A stretch of DNA of 20,410 nt, taken from assembly GCA_030642005.1 (NCBI GenBank), contig DAOWOP010000032.1, positions 1 through 20,410 on the forward strand, read 5' to 3'. The notes beneath the pieces were generated by a model. The model ran no database searches. It was not told the origin of the DNA and saw only the letters and a program-made list of their open reading frames with translations. The stretch is from Planctomycetales bacterium. Lineage in GTDB: Bacteria; Planctomycetota; Phycisphaerae; SM23-33. Below, one piece after another: positions 8,036 to 16,154 of the stretch; the first letter of the stretch is position 1; every line of letters begins with the position of its first letter. A program made the translations under genes and the position numbers.

Positions 8036-9961
8036 TCACCGATTGTCCTGTTTCCCCGAAGCGTGCGGCGGTGTTCGAGGTTTCCCGAAAACGCGGATCG
8101 GACGTCGCAGGCGAATCAGGTATATCCGCCCCCACTTCTGCGAGATGACCGGCTCGGTTCCGGCCTCGACCAGGCCGAGATCCTCCGGCTTCATTATTTC
8201 GATCTCTTTCCCACCGGACTTGATAATCTTCGTGGCGCCAAGTCTGACCAGCCCGCGGTCGCACGTAATCAGCCAGGGGACGTCGGAACGGTTAAGCGCG
8301 TCGGCAGTCCACATTTTCCTGTCGGGCGTACCGGACGGCTCAGCCCACAGGCCGAAGCGGCCAAGGTATAACTCCACAGCCAGTTTGTGCGCGCGGTGAA
8401 CCGCGAATTCGTCCTCGCCTATCAGCGTCTTCGCTTTCCGGGCCAGCATAATCATTTTCTCGCCGTCCCGCGTCCGGGCGTGCCGGCTGAACATGTGCCG
8501 GTCGATGAATATCACGCCCAGCATCCCCACCACCGCCACAGCCGCTACCCGCCGAAGCCGCCATTGCAGGCTCCAGCGCACCGCCAACACCAGCACCACC
8601 GCGCCCAGAACTATCAGGCCGCAAAGAACCCACCACGTCGGCGCGGGCACAGACGAGGGCATCTTGATGTTATTAGTGATGAATCGCGGCATGTAATCGT
8701 AGTAAAGATAGATTAGCGGCAGCAGGATTAATGCCGCGCCGATGACCACAGGTGCAGCCGTGAATACATGCCGCAGTATCTGCGTAAGCAGACCCGCATT
8801 CCGCCCGCGACGGCAGATTTCTTCAACGGCCCAGGCCGCCATCAGCGCCACTGCCGCATAGCACGGCAGCAGATAGTCCGGCCTGAATGCGTGCGTCAGC
8901 GAAAACGGGACGACAACGGCGAGCACCCAGCACAGCGGAAGACTGATAGGGCCACGACGGGAAAACCAAAGCCGAAATCTCGTCAGCAGCAACGCGCCGA
9001 CCGCGAAAATCGACATAGGCATCGCGTAATAGAGCAGGTTCAATGCCGGGCCTGTCGATCTTGAATGCGGAGGGCTCTCGCCGGAGCCGGTGATGCGCTG
9101 AAAAACATCGCGATCGAATACCCCCGCGAACTCCGAACCGCCCTGGACGAACATGCCGACCCATATCGGCGTCAGCACCACTACCATCGCCAGGATTCCC
9201 CAGATCAAGTATGTTGCTTTCATTGCCCGCCACCACCGGCGCACCACCAGGCGAAGCAGCAAAACCGCCTCCGTGCCGGAATCATCAACCAGTCGCAACA
9301 CCTTGAACCCAGGCCCGACGGCAGTCGCCAGCGCAAGGGCCCCGCCGACGAGGATGAGGTTGGCTATGCCCCAGCCCTTGGTAACAGCGCCCAGTATCAT
9401 CGCCGCCCACAGCCCAACCGCCCATTTCCACCGCTGCCCGCGCGGCGCGCGATGGAACAACAACCGATCGGCGCACATAATGGCCAGCAATATCCACAAC
9501 GACAGCAGCATGTCCGTTAAGGCGACGTAGGTCATTTTGCCCATGTGCTGGGCCGTCGCCCACAAGCACGCCGCCAGCAGACCAACTCGCCGGCCATACC
9601 AACGCCGACCAAGGAAATAAACCAACACGCCGAGGACGAAAGACGCCGCCACCGTCGGCAGGCGAAACATGAAGTCGTTGTAAATACCGGTAGCGATGAG
9701 CACCGGCCCGGCAAGCCAGGCGTAAAGTTGCGGCTTAATCGCCAGGCCGTCCAACTGGTCCCTCGGCAGCAGCCAGTTGCCGCTTTCGATAGAACCGACA
9801 ACCGCGCCGATCTGCTGCAACTGGGCGTAGGCATAGGTAGTCGAAGGTCCGGTCGCCGCTACAGCAATCACCGCTGCGACAACCAGTAACACCAACACTA
9901 CGTCGAGAAACGTCCTGGCTCGCCCGACAGCCTCATTATTATTTGAAGGGATGACGTCCAT
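8036..9961 (-). CDS. GT39/ArnT-like membrane glycosyltransferase
   Basis: A 641-residue integral membrane protein with a dolichyl-phosphate-mannose/ArnT-type (GT39, PMT_2) layout: about a dozen hydrophobic helices in the first 500 residues and a soluble C-terminal part (about 505-641). Such enzymes move a sugar from a polyprenyl-phosphate carrier to protein or lipid on the outer face of the membrane. The first outer loop (about 38-80) contains ESGNWLLPRDQLDGLAIKPQ, equal to the usual ESGDWLVP...KPPL segment, and LGAVTKGWGIANL matches the later TKG motif. The Asp/Glu normally found ahead of RYA in the first loop is not present (STTYAYA). ATG at 9961 lies in a hairpin. It is the last gene of the pilus-linked run, 36 nt after the flippase-like gene. 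Confidence 0.83.
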   Translation of the reverse strand: MDVIPSNNNEAVGRARTFLDVVLVLLVVAAVIAVAATGPSTTYAYAQLQQIGAVVGSIESGNWLLPRDQLDGLAIKPQLYAWLAGPVLIATGIYNDFMFRLPTVAASFVLGVLVYFLGRRWYGRRVGLLAACLWATAQHMGKMTYVALTDMLLSLWILLAIMCADRLLFHRAPRGQRWKWAVGLWAAMILGAVTKGWGIANLILVGGALALATAVGPGFKVLRLVDDSGTEAVLLLRLVVRRWWRAMKATYLIWGILAMVVVLTPIWVGMFVQGGSEFAGVFDRDVFQRITGSGESPPHSRSTGPALNLLYYAMPMSIFAVGALLLTRFRLWFSRRGPISLPLCWVLAVVVPFSLTHAFRPDYLLPCYAAVALMAAWAVEEICRRGRNAGLLTQILRHVFTAAPVVIGAALILLPLIYLYYDYMPRFITNNIKMPSSVPAPTWWVLCGLIVLGAVVLVLAVRWSLQWRLRRVAAVAVVGMLGVIFIDRHMFSRHARTRDGEKMIMLARKAKTLIGEDEFAVHRAHKLAVELYLGRFGLWAEPSGTPDRKMWTADALNRSDVPWLITCDRGLVRLGATKIIKSGGKEIEIMKPEDLGLVEAGTEPVISQKWGRIYLIRLRRPIRVFGKPRTPPHASGKQDNR

Positions 9962-10005
9962 TGCTTGCCGGAAACTTATGCCGCATCAGGCATACTGTCA
10001 AGCAA
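9961..10005 (-). other. Stem-loop spanning flippase stop and GT39 start
   Basis: TTGCTTG (9961-9967) pairs with CAAGCAA (9999-10005) and TATGCC (9977-9982) with GGCATA (9989-9994). The outer stem contains the last base of the GT39 ATG and two bases of the flippase stop codon, so folding could link translation of the two genes. No tandem 7-nt words are seen here, unlike at most other junctions of this operon. Confidence 0.4.
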
Positions 10006-10924
10006 CGGTTTGGGGTGAGGTCCTCGTTACGCCGGTAATCCACGCTGCCGCTACACCAATTGCGGCTGGGATTACAAGGACGATGAGCGTTTGGGACAGG
10101 TATGCCGCCAGAATCATCGGTTCGGAGAAGCCGAAGGCGCCGAATACGATCGCTGCTGCGCCTTCGCGGACGCCGAATCCGGCCGACCCGGCGGGCAGGA
10201 GGTTGCCGAGCACCACCACAGGCGCAAGGGCCGTCGCGGTCATCAGCGAAATTTCACCACGGGAACTCAAACACAAAAACACCGACAGCAGGCAGAGCGT
10301 TTCGGCGGCGATTGAGACGGCATAAAAGATACCGAACTGCCGCCAGGTCAAGCGTGCTTCGGCCAGTTGCCCGGCCCGGCCTGGCAACACGCGGGCGCCG
10401 AGCCGCCACAGCCCCCTCGGCCTGTAGTGCACCAGCATCGGAACGCCAAGTGTACATGCGAGCAACAGCGGCGCCGCCAGCAGCAGCCACCACGGCACCG
10501 ATACGCCCGCCGCCAGAAGAGCGCCGGAAAAGACCATGTAAAACAGCCCGATGATACCCAGAGTCAGAACGGCTGACAGGTCGAACATCCGCTCGATGAC
10601 GACCCATCCGACCAGGCGGACCCTCGCGCCTTTCGGAGAAAACATGGGACGGATGATTTCGCCGATCCTTACGGGCGTGATAAGCCCAACGCCAAGCCCC
10701 GCCAACATGGATACCCACGCGCGCCCCCAGCCGACGTATTGACCTTCGGTCGCCAGCATCCACCGCCAGCGCGCTACGCGGATAAGCCAATACACAAACG
10801 ACAGAGCGCCTGCGCCGACCAGCCAGCGCCAGTCAGCGCCGCCGGAAAGGTCCCCCCACCTCTGCCGGCCCATAAGCACCGCAAGGACGCCGACGGCCAG
10901 GCACAGCGACACGCCATTCCACAA
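9998..10924 (-). CDS. UPF0104 / LPG-flippase-like membrane protein (AglD-related)
   Basis: This protein belongs to the family of eight-helix membrane proteins typified by the flippase half of MprF and by AglD. Diagnostic pieces are VGLITPVRIGEIIRP near the third helix and LPAGSAGFGVREGAAAIVFG late in the protein, the most conserved motif of the family. Members are thought to move lipids or lipid-linked sugars across the membrane. The start is unclear. The frame stays open to a TTG at 11083, but that extension would be a translation of a palindromic repeat, so I choose the TTG at 10924, giving a 308-residue protein that begins just ahead of the first helix. A GTG at 10912 is another option. 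It lies 36 nt upstream of the GT39 gene, and both may act on the same lipid-linked sugar. Confidence 0.82.
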   Translation of the reverse strand: MWNGVSLCLAVGVLAVLMGRQRWGDLSGGADWRWLVGAGALSFVYWLIRVARWRWMLATEGQYVGWGRAWVSMLAGLGVGLITPVRIGEIIRPMFSPKGARVRLVGWVVIERMFDLSAVLTLGIIGLFYMVFSGALLAAGVSVPWWLLLAAPLLLACTLGVPMLVHYRPRGLWRLGARVLPGRAGQLAEARLTWRQFGIFYAVSIAAETLCLLSVFLCLSSRGEISLMTATALAPVVVLGNLLPAGSAGFGVREGAAAIVFGAFGFSEPMILAAYLSQTLIVLVIPAAIGVAAAWITGVTRTSPQTVA

Positions 10925-10939
10925 CCATTTTCTAAAAAA

Positions 10940-11120
10940 TAGCAGGGATGCAGAAGATACAGGGGATAAAAAAAGAATATTGAATATTGAACAGAGAATG
11001 TCGAATTTCGAAGTAAAAGAAACGAGTCGGCTTGGAGTGTTTTTTTTTACTTCGTAATTCAAAATTCCTTGTTCGATATTCAATATTCTCTTTTCTCCTG
11101 CATCCCCTGTATCCCTGCTA
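10940..11120. repeat. Large intergenic palindrome B, nested 9-nt and 7-nt words
   Basis: Two arms of about 80 nt (10940-11018 and 11041-11120) are imperfect inverse complements around a 22-nt loop. The outer ends carry 9-nt words (GGGATGCAG, AAGATACAG; other arm as reverse complement GGGATACAG, GGGATGCAG). The inner parts carry 7-nt words (AATATTG, AATATTG, AACAGAG, AATGTCG, AATTTCG; other arm ACTTCGT, AATTCAA, AATTCCT, TGTTCGA, TATTCAA). It is more AT-rich than its surroundings and fills the gap between the second FHA gene and the flippase-like gene, reaching to within 16 nt of the chosen start of the latter. Confidence 0.9.
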
Positions 11121-11155
11121 ATACTTTGTTCAGACCATAATAACGGGCGCCACGC

Positions 11156-12271
11156 TTACCCGCCGAACCGGCGGCGATTCTTCGGCTTGCTCGCCTGATG
11201 GAAATGTTTCACCCGCGTGTAGTGGGCCTGGATATTCTCAAAGAGTCCGCCGCTCTGGTCGCGGTAAATCTGGATTATTTCATAAAACTCTCTCTCTGCC
11301 CGCAGCCATTCCTCCGCCTTTTCCTGGAGGTACGCGTTGTGGTACCTGCTCTTGACCGTATCGGTGAGTTCGTCCAGGACCGCGTGGTACATACTGTTAT
11401 GTTTCGGGTCGTCGAAATAGCCTTTGCCGTTATAGGCCATGGCCTTCTTGAAGGCCTCAAGGCAGTCGTAGAGATGATAGGTATCGCTGAGGCCGTACTG
11501 CTGGTACAACCCAACGGCTTCCTGGAGTTCTTCTTCCTCGCGGAGTGGATTGGGCGTTATATCCCGGATGGGTGTTCGTATGAACTCGGCAATCTGGTCG
11601 CCTGTCAACATGGGCGGCACAGGCCAGGGCTGGCCTTTCCCGCCTGTGCGCGCTTTGAGGAGAATCGCTATTACTATCATAGCGCCCAGATATACCCCCA
11701 GCCCGATAACGATTTTTCGCCGACGCGCCTTTTGCTCGGCTTCGAGGCGTTCGGAGGTGGACATCCCCGCCTGCCCGTTAGGCAGGTCCGAAGGTTGCCC
11801 GGGTTCGGCTTCAGCCCAGGCCTGCTGGTCGTCTTCCTCAACGACCGGCTCGGGTTCGGGGGGTTCGGGGGCGGCTTTTTCGGGCTGGGGTTTTCGTCCG
11901 AATGCGTCCCTGCCGGTCGCAATATACTCACGATACACCGCAAGGGCGGTATCCGGATCGTCTCCGGCGGCAACGAAGAGTATCTGCGTAGCCTGGCCGA
12001 CGCCGATCAGGTCGCCGGTCTCCAGCAGGACCCGCTTGCCGGATTTGTAACGCCTGCCGTTAATCCACGTTCCCCGCACCGAGAGGTTTTCCAGGGTAGG
12101 CCCGGCCTGGAGGTACTCGTACCGCGCCTGGCTGCGAGAGATGTACTCTTCACTGAACAGGACGTCCGCGCCGCTGCCGCGACCGAACACGGCGACCGTG
12201 CGGCTCAATACAACATGCTGACCCGTCTGCGGACCCGCTACGAAGATTAATTCAGGATGCTCCTGACTCAT
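11156..12271 (-). CDS. FHA-domain protein with one membrane segment
   Basis: A 371-residue protein with an N-terminal FHA domain (about 1-100), which binds phosphothreonine peptides. GR at 31-32, SRSQAR where most FHA domains have SRxHA, and NLSVRGTWING are visible; the usual His is thus Gln. A Pro/Glu-rich linker (about 120-180) leads to one transmembrane helix (VIGLGVYLGAMIVIAILL, about 188-205), then a charged, largely helical domain of about 160 residues, probably outside the membrane, of no family I know. ATG at 12271 is preferred over TTG at 12283, since GGGA lies 7 nt ahead of it. It follows tadC in the pilus operon with palindrome C between them. A role in sensing or pilus control is inferred from context. 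Confidence 0.82.
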   Translation of the reverse strand: MSQEHPELIFVAGPQTGQHVVLSRTVAVFGRGSGADVLFSEEYISRSQARYEYLQAGPTLENLSVRGTWINGRRYKSGKRVLLETGDLIGVGQATQILFVAAGDDPDTALAVYREYIATGRDAFGRKPQPEKAAPEPPEPEPVVEEDDQQAWAEAEPGQPSDLPNGQAGMSTSERLEAEQKARRRKIVIGLGVYLGAMIVIAILLKARTGGKGQPWPVPPMLTGDQIAEFIRTPIRDITPNPLREEEELQEAVGLYQQYGLSDTYHLYDCLEAFKKAMAYNGKGYFDDPKHNSMYHAVLDELTDTVKSRYHNAYLQEKAEEWLRAEREFYEIIQIYRDQSGGLFENIQAHYTRVKHFHQASKPKNRRRFGG

Positions 12272-12286
12272 GTTAATTCCCAAAGC

Positions 12287-12373
12287 AGTAGCCGGTAGCC
12301 GGTAGTCAGTAGCCCGTAAAAGCGGATTACCGACGCCATTTTACCGGCTACCGGCCACTGACTACCGGCTACT
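12287..12373. repeat. Intergenic palindrome C (AGCCGGT words)
   Basis: Arms 12287-12321 and 12339-12373 are each 35 nt; compared as inverse complements without gaps, 29 of 35 bases match. The left arm consists of the 7-nt words AGCCGGT, AGCCGGT, AGTCAGT, AGCCCGT. The right arm read inversely has the same words in another order. The spacer is 17 nt. It occupies nearly all of the gap between the tadC stop (12377) and the start of the FHA gene (12271). Confidence 0.9.
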
Positions 12374-12376
12374 AAA

Positions 12377-13336
12377 TCAGAACATCAATTCACCCGTAAC
12401 GCCCTTGATGATTATAGTGGCGAAGACCGCCAGCACCACCGAAAGCAGTATCAGCAGCGACGGAATAAGGATGCGCACCGACGCCGAAGCGGCAAGTTTT
12501 TCAGCCCGCACCGACCGCTGAAGTCTCAGCAGGTCAGCCTGTTGCTTCAGGACGTTCGACAACGGCGTGCCGAGGCTTTCAGCCTGGATAATCGCCGCGA
12601 CAATGGAACGCAACGATTCCTGCGGTATCCGGTCCGACATATTCATCAGCGCCCGCCGGCGTGTTGTTCCAAGGTCGATTTCCGCGAGGACCGTGTTCAA
12701 TTCCACGCTGAAGGGGTGTTCAGGGTCCTCGCCGACGATGGTGCGGACCGCTTCGACGAACGTCGCGCCGGCGCCCATCGCCAGTGCGATCAGGTCCAGT
12801 GTGTAGGGCATGCGCCTGCCGATCTGCCGGATGCGCTTGGAGGCCTTGCCGTACAGATGATATACCACGCCGGCGATCCCCACCAGGAAGCCCGCCACGG
12901 GCAGAACGATGCTCACGCCGCCCATAAACTTGATGCTGACAACCTCCAGGATAATCGCCGCGACCAGTCCCCAGAGCATGGCTATCGCCATAAACTCGTC
13001 GGGTGTATAGAAATTCGGACTGCCGGCGGCTACGAGCGTCCTGCGAATTTTTACTTTAATGGCCGGTATGGGCAGTCGTCCCGCCGTTACCAGCAACAGC
13101 CACACCACCGGCTGGAGCAGCGGCATCTCGAATACTGTGCTTCGGTCGGCGGCTCCGGCGGCCAGGGCGATCTCGCGTTCGGGTGTGATTTCGGCCCGGC
13201 CTCGCTGACCGAAAATCGCCATTATGAACACAAATACAAACAGGAAAATCGCCACAGCCGAGGCTATCTTCAGAAAAGAAACTATTCCCACAGCCGTGAA
13301 GGCGACGCAAATTGTCTCAAAACAAATCATTTCCAT
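12377..13336 (-). CDS. tadC: Tad pilus inner-membrane platform protein TadC
   Basis: A 319-residue T2SSF-type (GspF-like) platform protein of the Tad/Flp pilus machine. It has a hydrophobic helix at about 15-43, two more around 106-151 (MAIAMLWGLVAAIILEVV; SIVLPVAGFLVGIAGVVYHL), a cytosolic helical domain with MPYTLDLIALAMGAGATFVEAV and LGTPLSNVLKQQADLLRLQRS, and a C-terminal helix (LIPSLLILLSVVLAVFATIII). TadB and TadC together form the membrane base that CpaF drives. Order and the C-terminal motifs favour TadC over TadB. ATG at 13336 has no clear Shine-Dalgarno; palindrome D ends only 13 nt upstream. It is followed by palindrome C and the FHA gene. Confidence 0.92.
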   Translation of the reverse strand: MEMICFETICVAFTAVGIVSFLKIASAVAIFLFVFVFIMAIFGQRGRAEITPEREIALAAGAADRSTVFEMPLLQPVVWLLLVTAGRLPIPAIKVKIRRTLVAAGSPNFYTPDEFMAIAMLWGLVAAIILEVVSIKFMGGVSIVLPVAGFLVGIAGVVYHLYGKASKRIRQIGRRMPYTLDLIALAMGAGATFVEAVRTIVGEDPEHPFSVELNTVLAEIDLGTTRRRALMNMSDRIPQESLRSIVAAIIQAESLGTPLSNVLKQQADLLRLQRSVRAEKLAASASVRILIPSLLILLSVVLAVFATIIIKGVTGELMF

Positions 13337-13349
13337 ATCAAATACCGCC

Positions 13350-13398
13350 AGCGTTCAGCGTTCAGCAATCGGTCGCTGATTGCTGATTGCTGACTGCT
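13350..13398. repeat. Intergenic palindrome D (CAGCGTT / GATTGCT words)
   Basis: The left arm 13350-13370 is built of CAGCGTT-type 7-nt words ending in CAGCAATC. The right arm 13378-13398 is GATTGCT, GATTGCT, GACTGCT. As inverse complements they match at 17 of 21 bases, with a 7-nt spacer. It fills the tadB-tadC gap (13337-13404), close to the tadC start codon. Confidence 0.85.
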
Positions 13399-13404
13399 TA
13401 AACA

Positions 13405-14286
13405 CTAAATATCAATCGACGCTATCTTTCGTATCCACAGGAAGCCGACAACATTGAGAATTACAATACCCGCCAGAATTAACCTTCCGATCTCTTCGGT
13501 GAACAGTTTCGTTACACCGACCGGGTCGATGAAGTACAGGATTGCGAGGATCACAGCCGGCATCGCGCCCATCCACCTTGCGGCGGTTCGGTTGGGCGCC
13601 GTCAGCGTCTCGATGCGTTTTTCCAGGCGGTAAATCTCGCGGATGCTGTCGGCTATTCGATCGAGCGTTCCTCCCAGGTCCCCGCCTCGCTCGCGGTGCG
13701 TCAGAAGGGCTGCAAAAAGCAGACGATAATTGCCCGAACCGATACGTTTTGCGGCGTTGGTCATCGCCTGTTCCAGCGAGATACCGTGCTCGTATTCGCG
13801 CACGAGGTGCGCGAACTCCTCCCTTATCGGCTTGACGTCGTTACGCGCCAGCAGGTCCATCGCCTGAACGAGATTCAATCCGGCGCGGACGCCGGCGGTC
13901 AGCGTCTGGATACCGCCAACGAGTTGCTCTTCCAGCCTGTACAACCGCCTGGCCTTGAGGAAACGAAGCGTCAGCCAGGGCGAAAACGCTCCGGCCGCCC
14001 CGCCGACAATGCCCGCGAGGATACTACCCGACATCAGATAAACAATCAGCGCCAGCAGCACAATCACACCGAAACACAACACCGTAACCGTGCGAGGGTT
14101 TATATCCACCAGCAGCGAGCCGCGAAGGACACGGTCGTAATAGTCCTCGCGTCGGAGTATGAACCGGCGAACCGGATCAGCCCAGACCATGACAACGCCG
14201 GCAACTGCCAGGAAGATAAACACCGCCACTGCCACGGGCCAAACTGTTTCCGACGCGGGTGTCGGTGATGCCAGAAGCGAAATCAC
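13405..14286 (-). CDS. tadB: Tad pilus inner-membrane platform protein TadB
   Basis: A 293-residue T2SSF-type platform protein. Hydrophobic segments lie at about 17-36, 67-86, 88-104 and, near the C-terminus, 238-256 and 268-286. The cytosolic domain shows the family pattern LEEQLVGGIQTLTAGVRAGL followed by LVQAMDLLARN and later ERGGDLGGTLDRIADSIRE (about 199-217). It is thought to couple CpaF ATP hydrolysis to assembly of Flp pilin. Start is GTG at 14286, whose GTGA overlaps the cpaF stop by 4 nt, so the two genes are translationally coupled. It is followed by tadC across palindrome D. Confidence 0.93.
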   Translation of the reverse strand: MISLLASPTPASETVWPVAVAVFIFLAVAGVVMVWADPVRRFILRREDYYDRVLRGSLLVDINPRTVTVLCFGVIVLLALIVYLMSGSILAGIVGGAAGAFSPWLTLRFLKARRLYRLEEQLVGGIQTLTAGVRAGLNLVQAMDLLARNDVKPIREEFAHLVREYEHGISLEQAMTNAAKRIGSGNYRLLFAALLTHRERGGDLGGTLDRIADSIREIYRLEKRIETLTAPNRTAARWMGAMPAVILAILYFIDPVGVTKLFTEEIGRLILAGIVILNVVGFLWIRKIASIDI

Positions 14287-16154
14287 GTGAACACCTCGAG
14301 GTCCAGGAAGCCTTTTTCTATCAGTTCCTCGGCAAATTCGGGGACATAGCCGGTATGTTGCAACGACGAGACCGCCCTGTCGCGGGTCGGCCTGAGAATA
14401 AATATGTCCTCGGTGATAATCTGGCTCGTCTCCAGGTCTATGCCGACGATCTCGGAGAGGTGGGTAACGCGACGTTCGCCGTTGGGAAGGCGCGCGATCT
14501 GCACAACCAGGTCCATCGCCGCGACAATCTGCTCCCGGATCGCCCTGACGGGCATTTCAACGGCAGTGAGCACCATCGTTTCCATCCGCAGCATCGTATC
14601 GGAGGGGTTGTTGGCGTGAATCGTCGTCATGGAGCCGTCGTGTCCGGTGTTCATCGCCTGGAGCATGTCGAGGGCTTCGGGGCCTCGGACCTCACCGACG
14701 ATGATGCGGTCGGGCCTCATGCGCAGTGCGTTGCGAACCAGGTCGTGGATGGTGTAAGCGCCTTTGCCTTCGATGTTCGGCGGGCGGGTTTCCAGGCGAA
14801 CGACGTGCTCCTGCGACAGTTGCAGTTCGGCGGACTCCTCGATAGTAACAATTCGCTCGACCGGGTCGATGAAACTGCTCAGGACGTTCAGCGTGGTGGT
14901 TTTCCCGCTGCCGGTGCCGCCGGAAATCAGGAGGTTCTTCCGCCCGCGAACGCATGATTTGAGGAAATTCGCGGTCGCTTCGGTGAGCGTGTCGCGCTCG
15001 ACAAGGTCGTCGATAGTGAACGGAACGCGGGCGAACTTGCGGATGGTCAACACCGGCCCGGAAAGGCTCAGCGGGGTAATGATCGCGTTGACTCTCGAGC
15101 CGTCGGGCAGACGGGCATCGACCAGCGGCGTTGAGCGGTCGATCCGCCGGCCTACAGGTGTGATAATCCGCTCGATTATCGAATTGACGACCTCGTCGGA
15201 GAAGAAACTCCGACCCGTAGCCTGAACCTCGCCTTCCTTCTCGATGTAAATGTGGTCCTTCCCGACCACCATGATTTCATTAACGTGCGGCATCTCCAGC
15301 AGGTCCTGAAGCGGCCCGTAGCCGAAAACCACGTCTTCGATCTCCTTGCTGAGCATGCGGGTGGCGATGTAGCGTTTCAGTTCCGTCGTGAGGCGTCCGG
15401 CGATGCGATGCAGTTGGGTGTCGAAATCCGCCTCGATCATCGCGGCGTCTTCCTTGATGAACTGCGGCTGGAGGCGGAGCGGAAAATCGCTGATGATGTC
15501 GCCGATGATCCGGCTGATCGTCTTTTCGTGTTCCGCCTGGAGGATGTCGGACTCCTCGAAGCCGTAGGAGTATGACATTTTCCCGGCCGATCGCACGTTC
15601 AGTTCGGCCAGGACGCTGCGCCAGAGGAAGTCGCGGACGAGGCTGTCGGCCATCTCTTCGTCCACATCCTTCAGGCCTGCGGTGATTATTTCGGACAGGT
15701 GGCGCTTGATGAGTGCGGCATGTTCAGTGTCGGCCTTGGCGACGTTGCCGGCAACGCGGAGGTTCAGGCGAACGAGCAGTTCGCTGTGTATCTTCTGCTC
15801 CAGTTCCACCAGCCTTCGCCGGGGCGTTACGACCCGCTCGCCGCGCCGGCCTCGACGCACCGACGGCGCCATCATAAACAGCGAAAACTCACCTACACGA
15901 ATCTCGTCGCCGTAATCAACCTTTACCCGCCCCTTATGGGGAATCTGCTTATTGGCGACGGTTGTTTCGTTCAGCCCAAGGCTCTCGACGAAATATGTCC
16001 CGCCGTCCTTGAACAGCCTGGCGTGCCGGCGCGAGACAAACGGGCTTTTGAGCGCAATGGTATTGCCGTCCTCACGCCCGATGAGCACCTCGGCGTCTTT
16101 GACCTCGACGACTCTGCGCTCGTCGCTCAAATGATTATAAACCCAGATTTCCAT
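14283..16154 (-). CDS. cpaF: FHA-fused CpaF/TadA-type pilus assembly ATPase
   Basis: A 623-residue secretion ATPase of the VirB11/CpaF class powering Tad pilus assembly, fused to an N-terminal FHA domain (about 1-95) with GRE at 26-28, SRRHARL at 41-47 and GLNETTVAN at 60-68. The ATPase part (about 230-600) has Walker A GGTGSGKT at 412-419, a Walker-B-like RIIVGEVRG at 483-491 and a His box GHDGSMTTIHAN at 504-515, all intact. Between them (about 110-230) is a helical N-domain typical of CpaF. Standard CpaF proteins lack the FHA domain and are correspondingly shorter. The ATG at 16154 is directly preceded by nine 7-nt repeats and has no Shine-Dalgarno. It overlaps tadB by 4 nt. Confidence 0.95.
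   Translation of the reverse strand: MEIWVYNHLSDERRVVEVKDAEVLIGREDGNTIALKSPFVSRRHARLFKDGGTYFVESLGLNETTVANKQIPHKGRVKVDYGDEIRVGEFSLFMMAPSVRRGRRGERVVTPRRRLVELEQKIHSELLVRLNLRVAGNVAKADTEHAALIKRHLSEIITAGLKDVDEEMADSLVRDFLWRSVLAELNVRSAGKMSYSYGFEESDILQAEHEKTISRIIGDIISDFPLRLQPQFIKEDAAMIEADFDTQLHRIAGRLTTELKRYIATRMLSKEIEDVVFGYGPLQDLLEMPHVNEIMVVGKDHIYIEKEGEVQATGRSFFSDEVVNSIIERIITPVGRRIDRSTPLVDARLPDGSRVNAIITPLSLSGPVLTIRKFARVPFTIDDLVERDTLTEATANFLKSCVRGRKNLLISGGTGSGKTTTLNVLSSFIDPVERIVTIEESAELQLSQEHVVRLETRPPNIEGKGAYTIHDLVRNALRMRPDRIIVGEVRGPEALDMLQAMNTGHDGSMTTIHANNPSDTMLRMETMVLTAVEMPVRAIREQIVAAMDLVVQIARLPNGERRVTHLSEIVGIDLETSQIITEDIFILRPTRDRAVSSLQHTGYVPEFAEELIEKGFLDLEVFT

Noticed and set aside
10925..11083. N-terminal extension of the flippase-like protein from the TTG at 11083
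   Set aside because: The 53 extra residues are a translation of both arms of palindrome B and do not resemble the family's N-terminus; I prefer the start at 10924.
11198..12250. A 350-codon plus-strand open frame opposite the FHA gene
   Set aside because: The minus-strand frame has a convincing FHA domain and membrane helix; the plus-strand product has no domain-like pattern.
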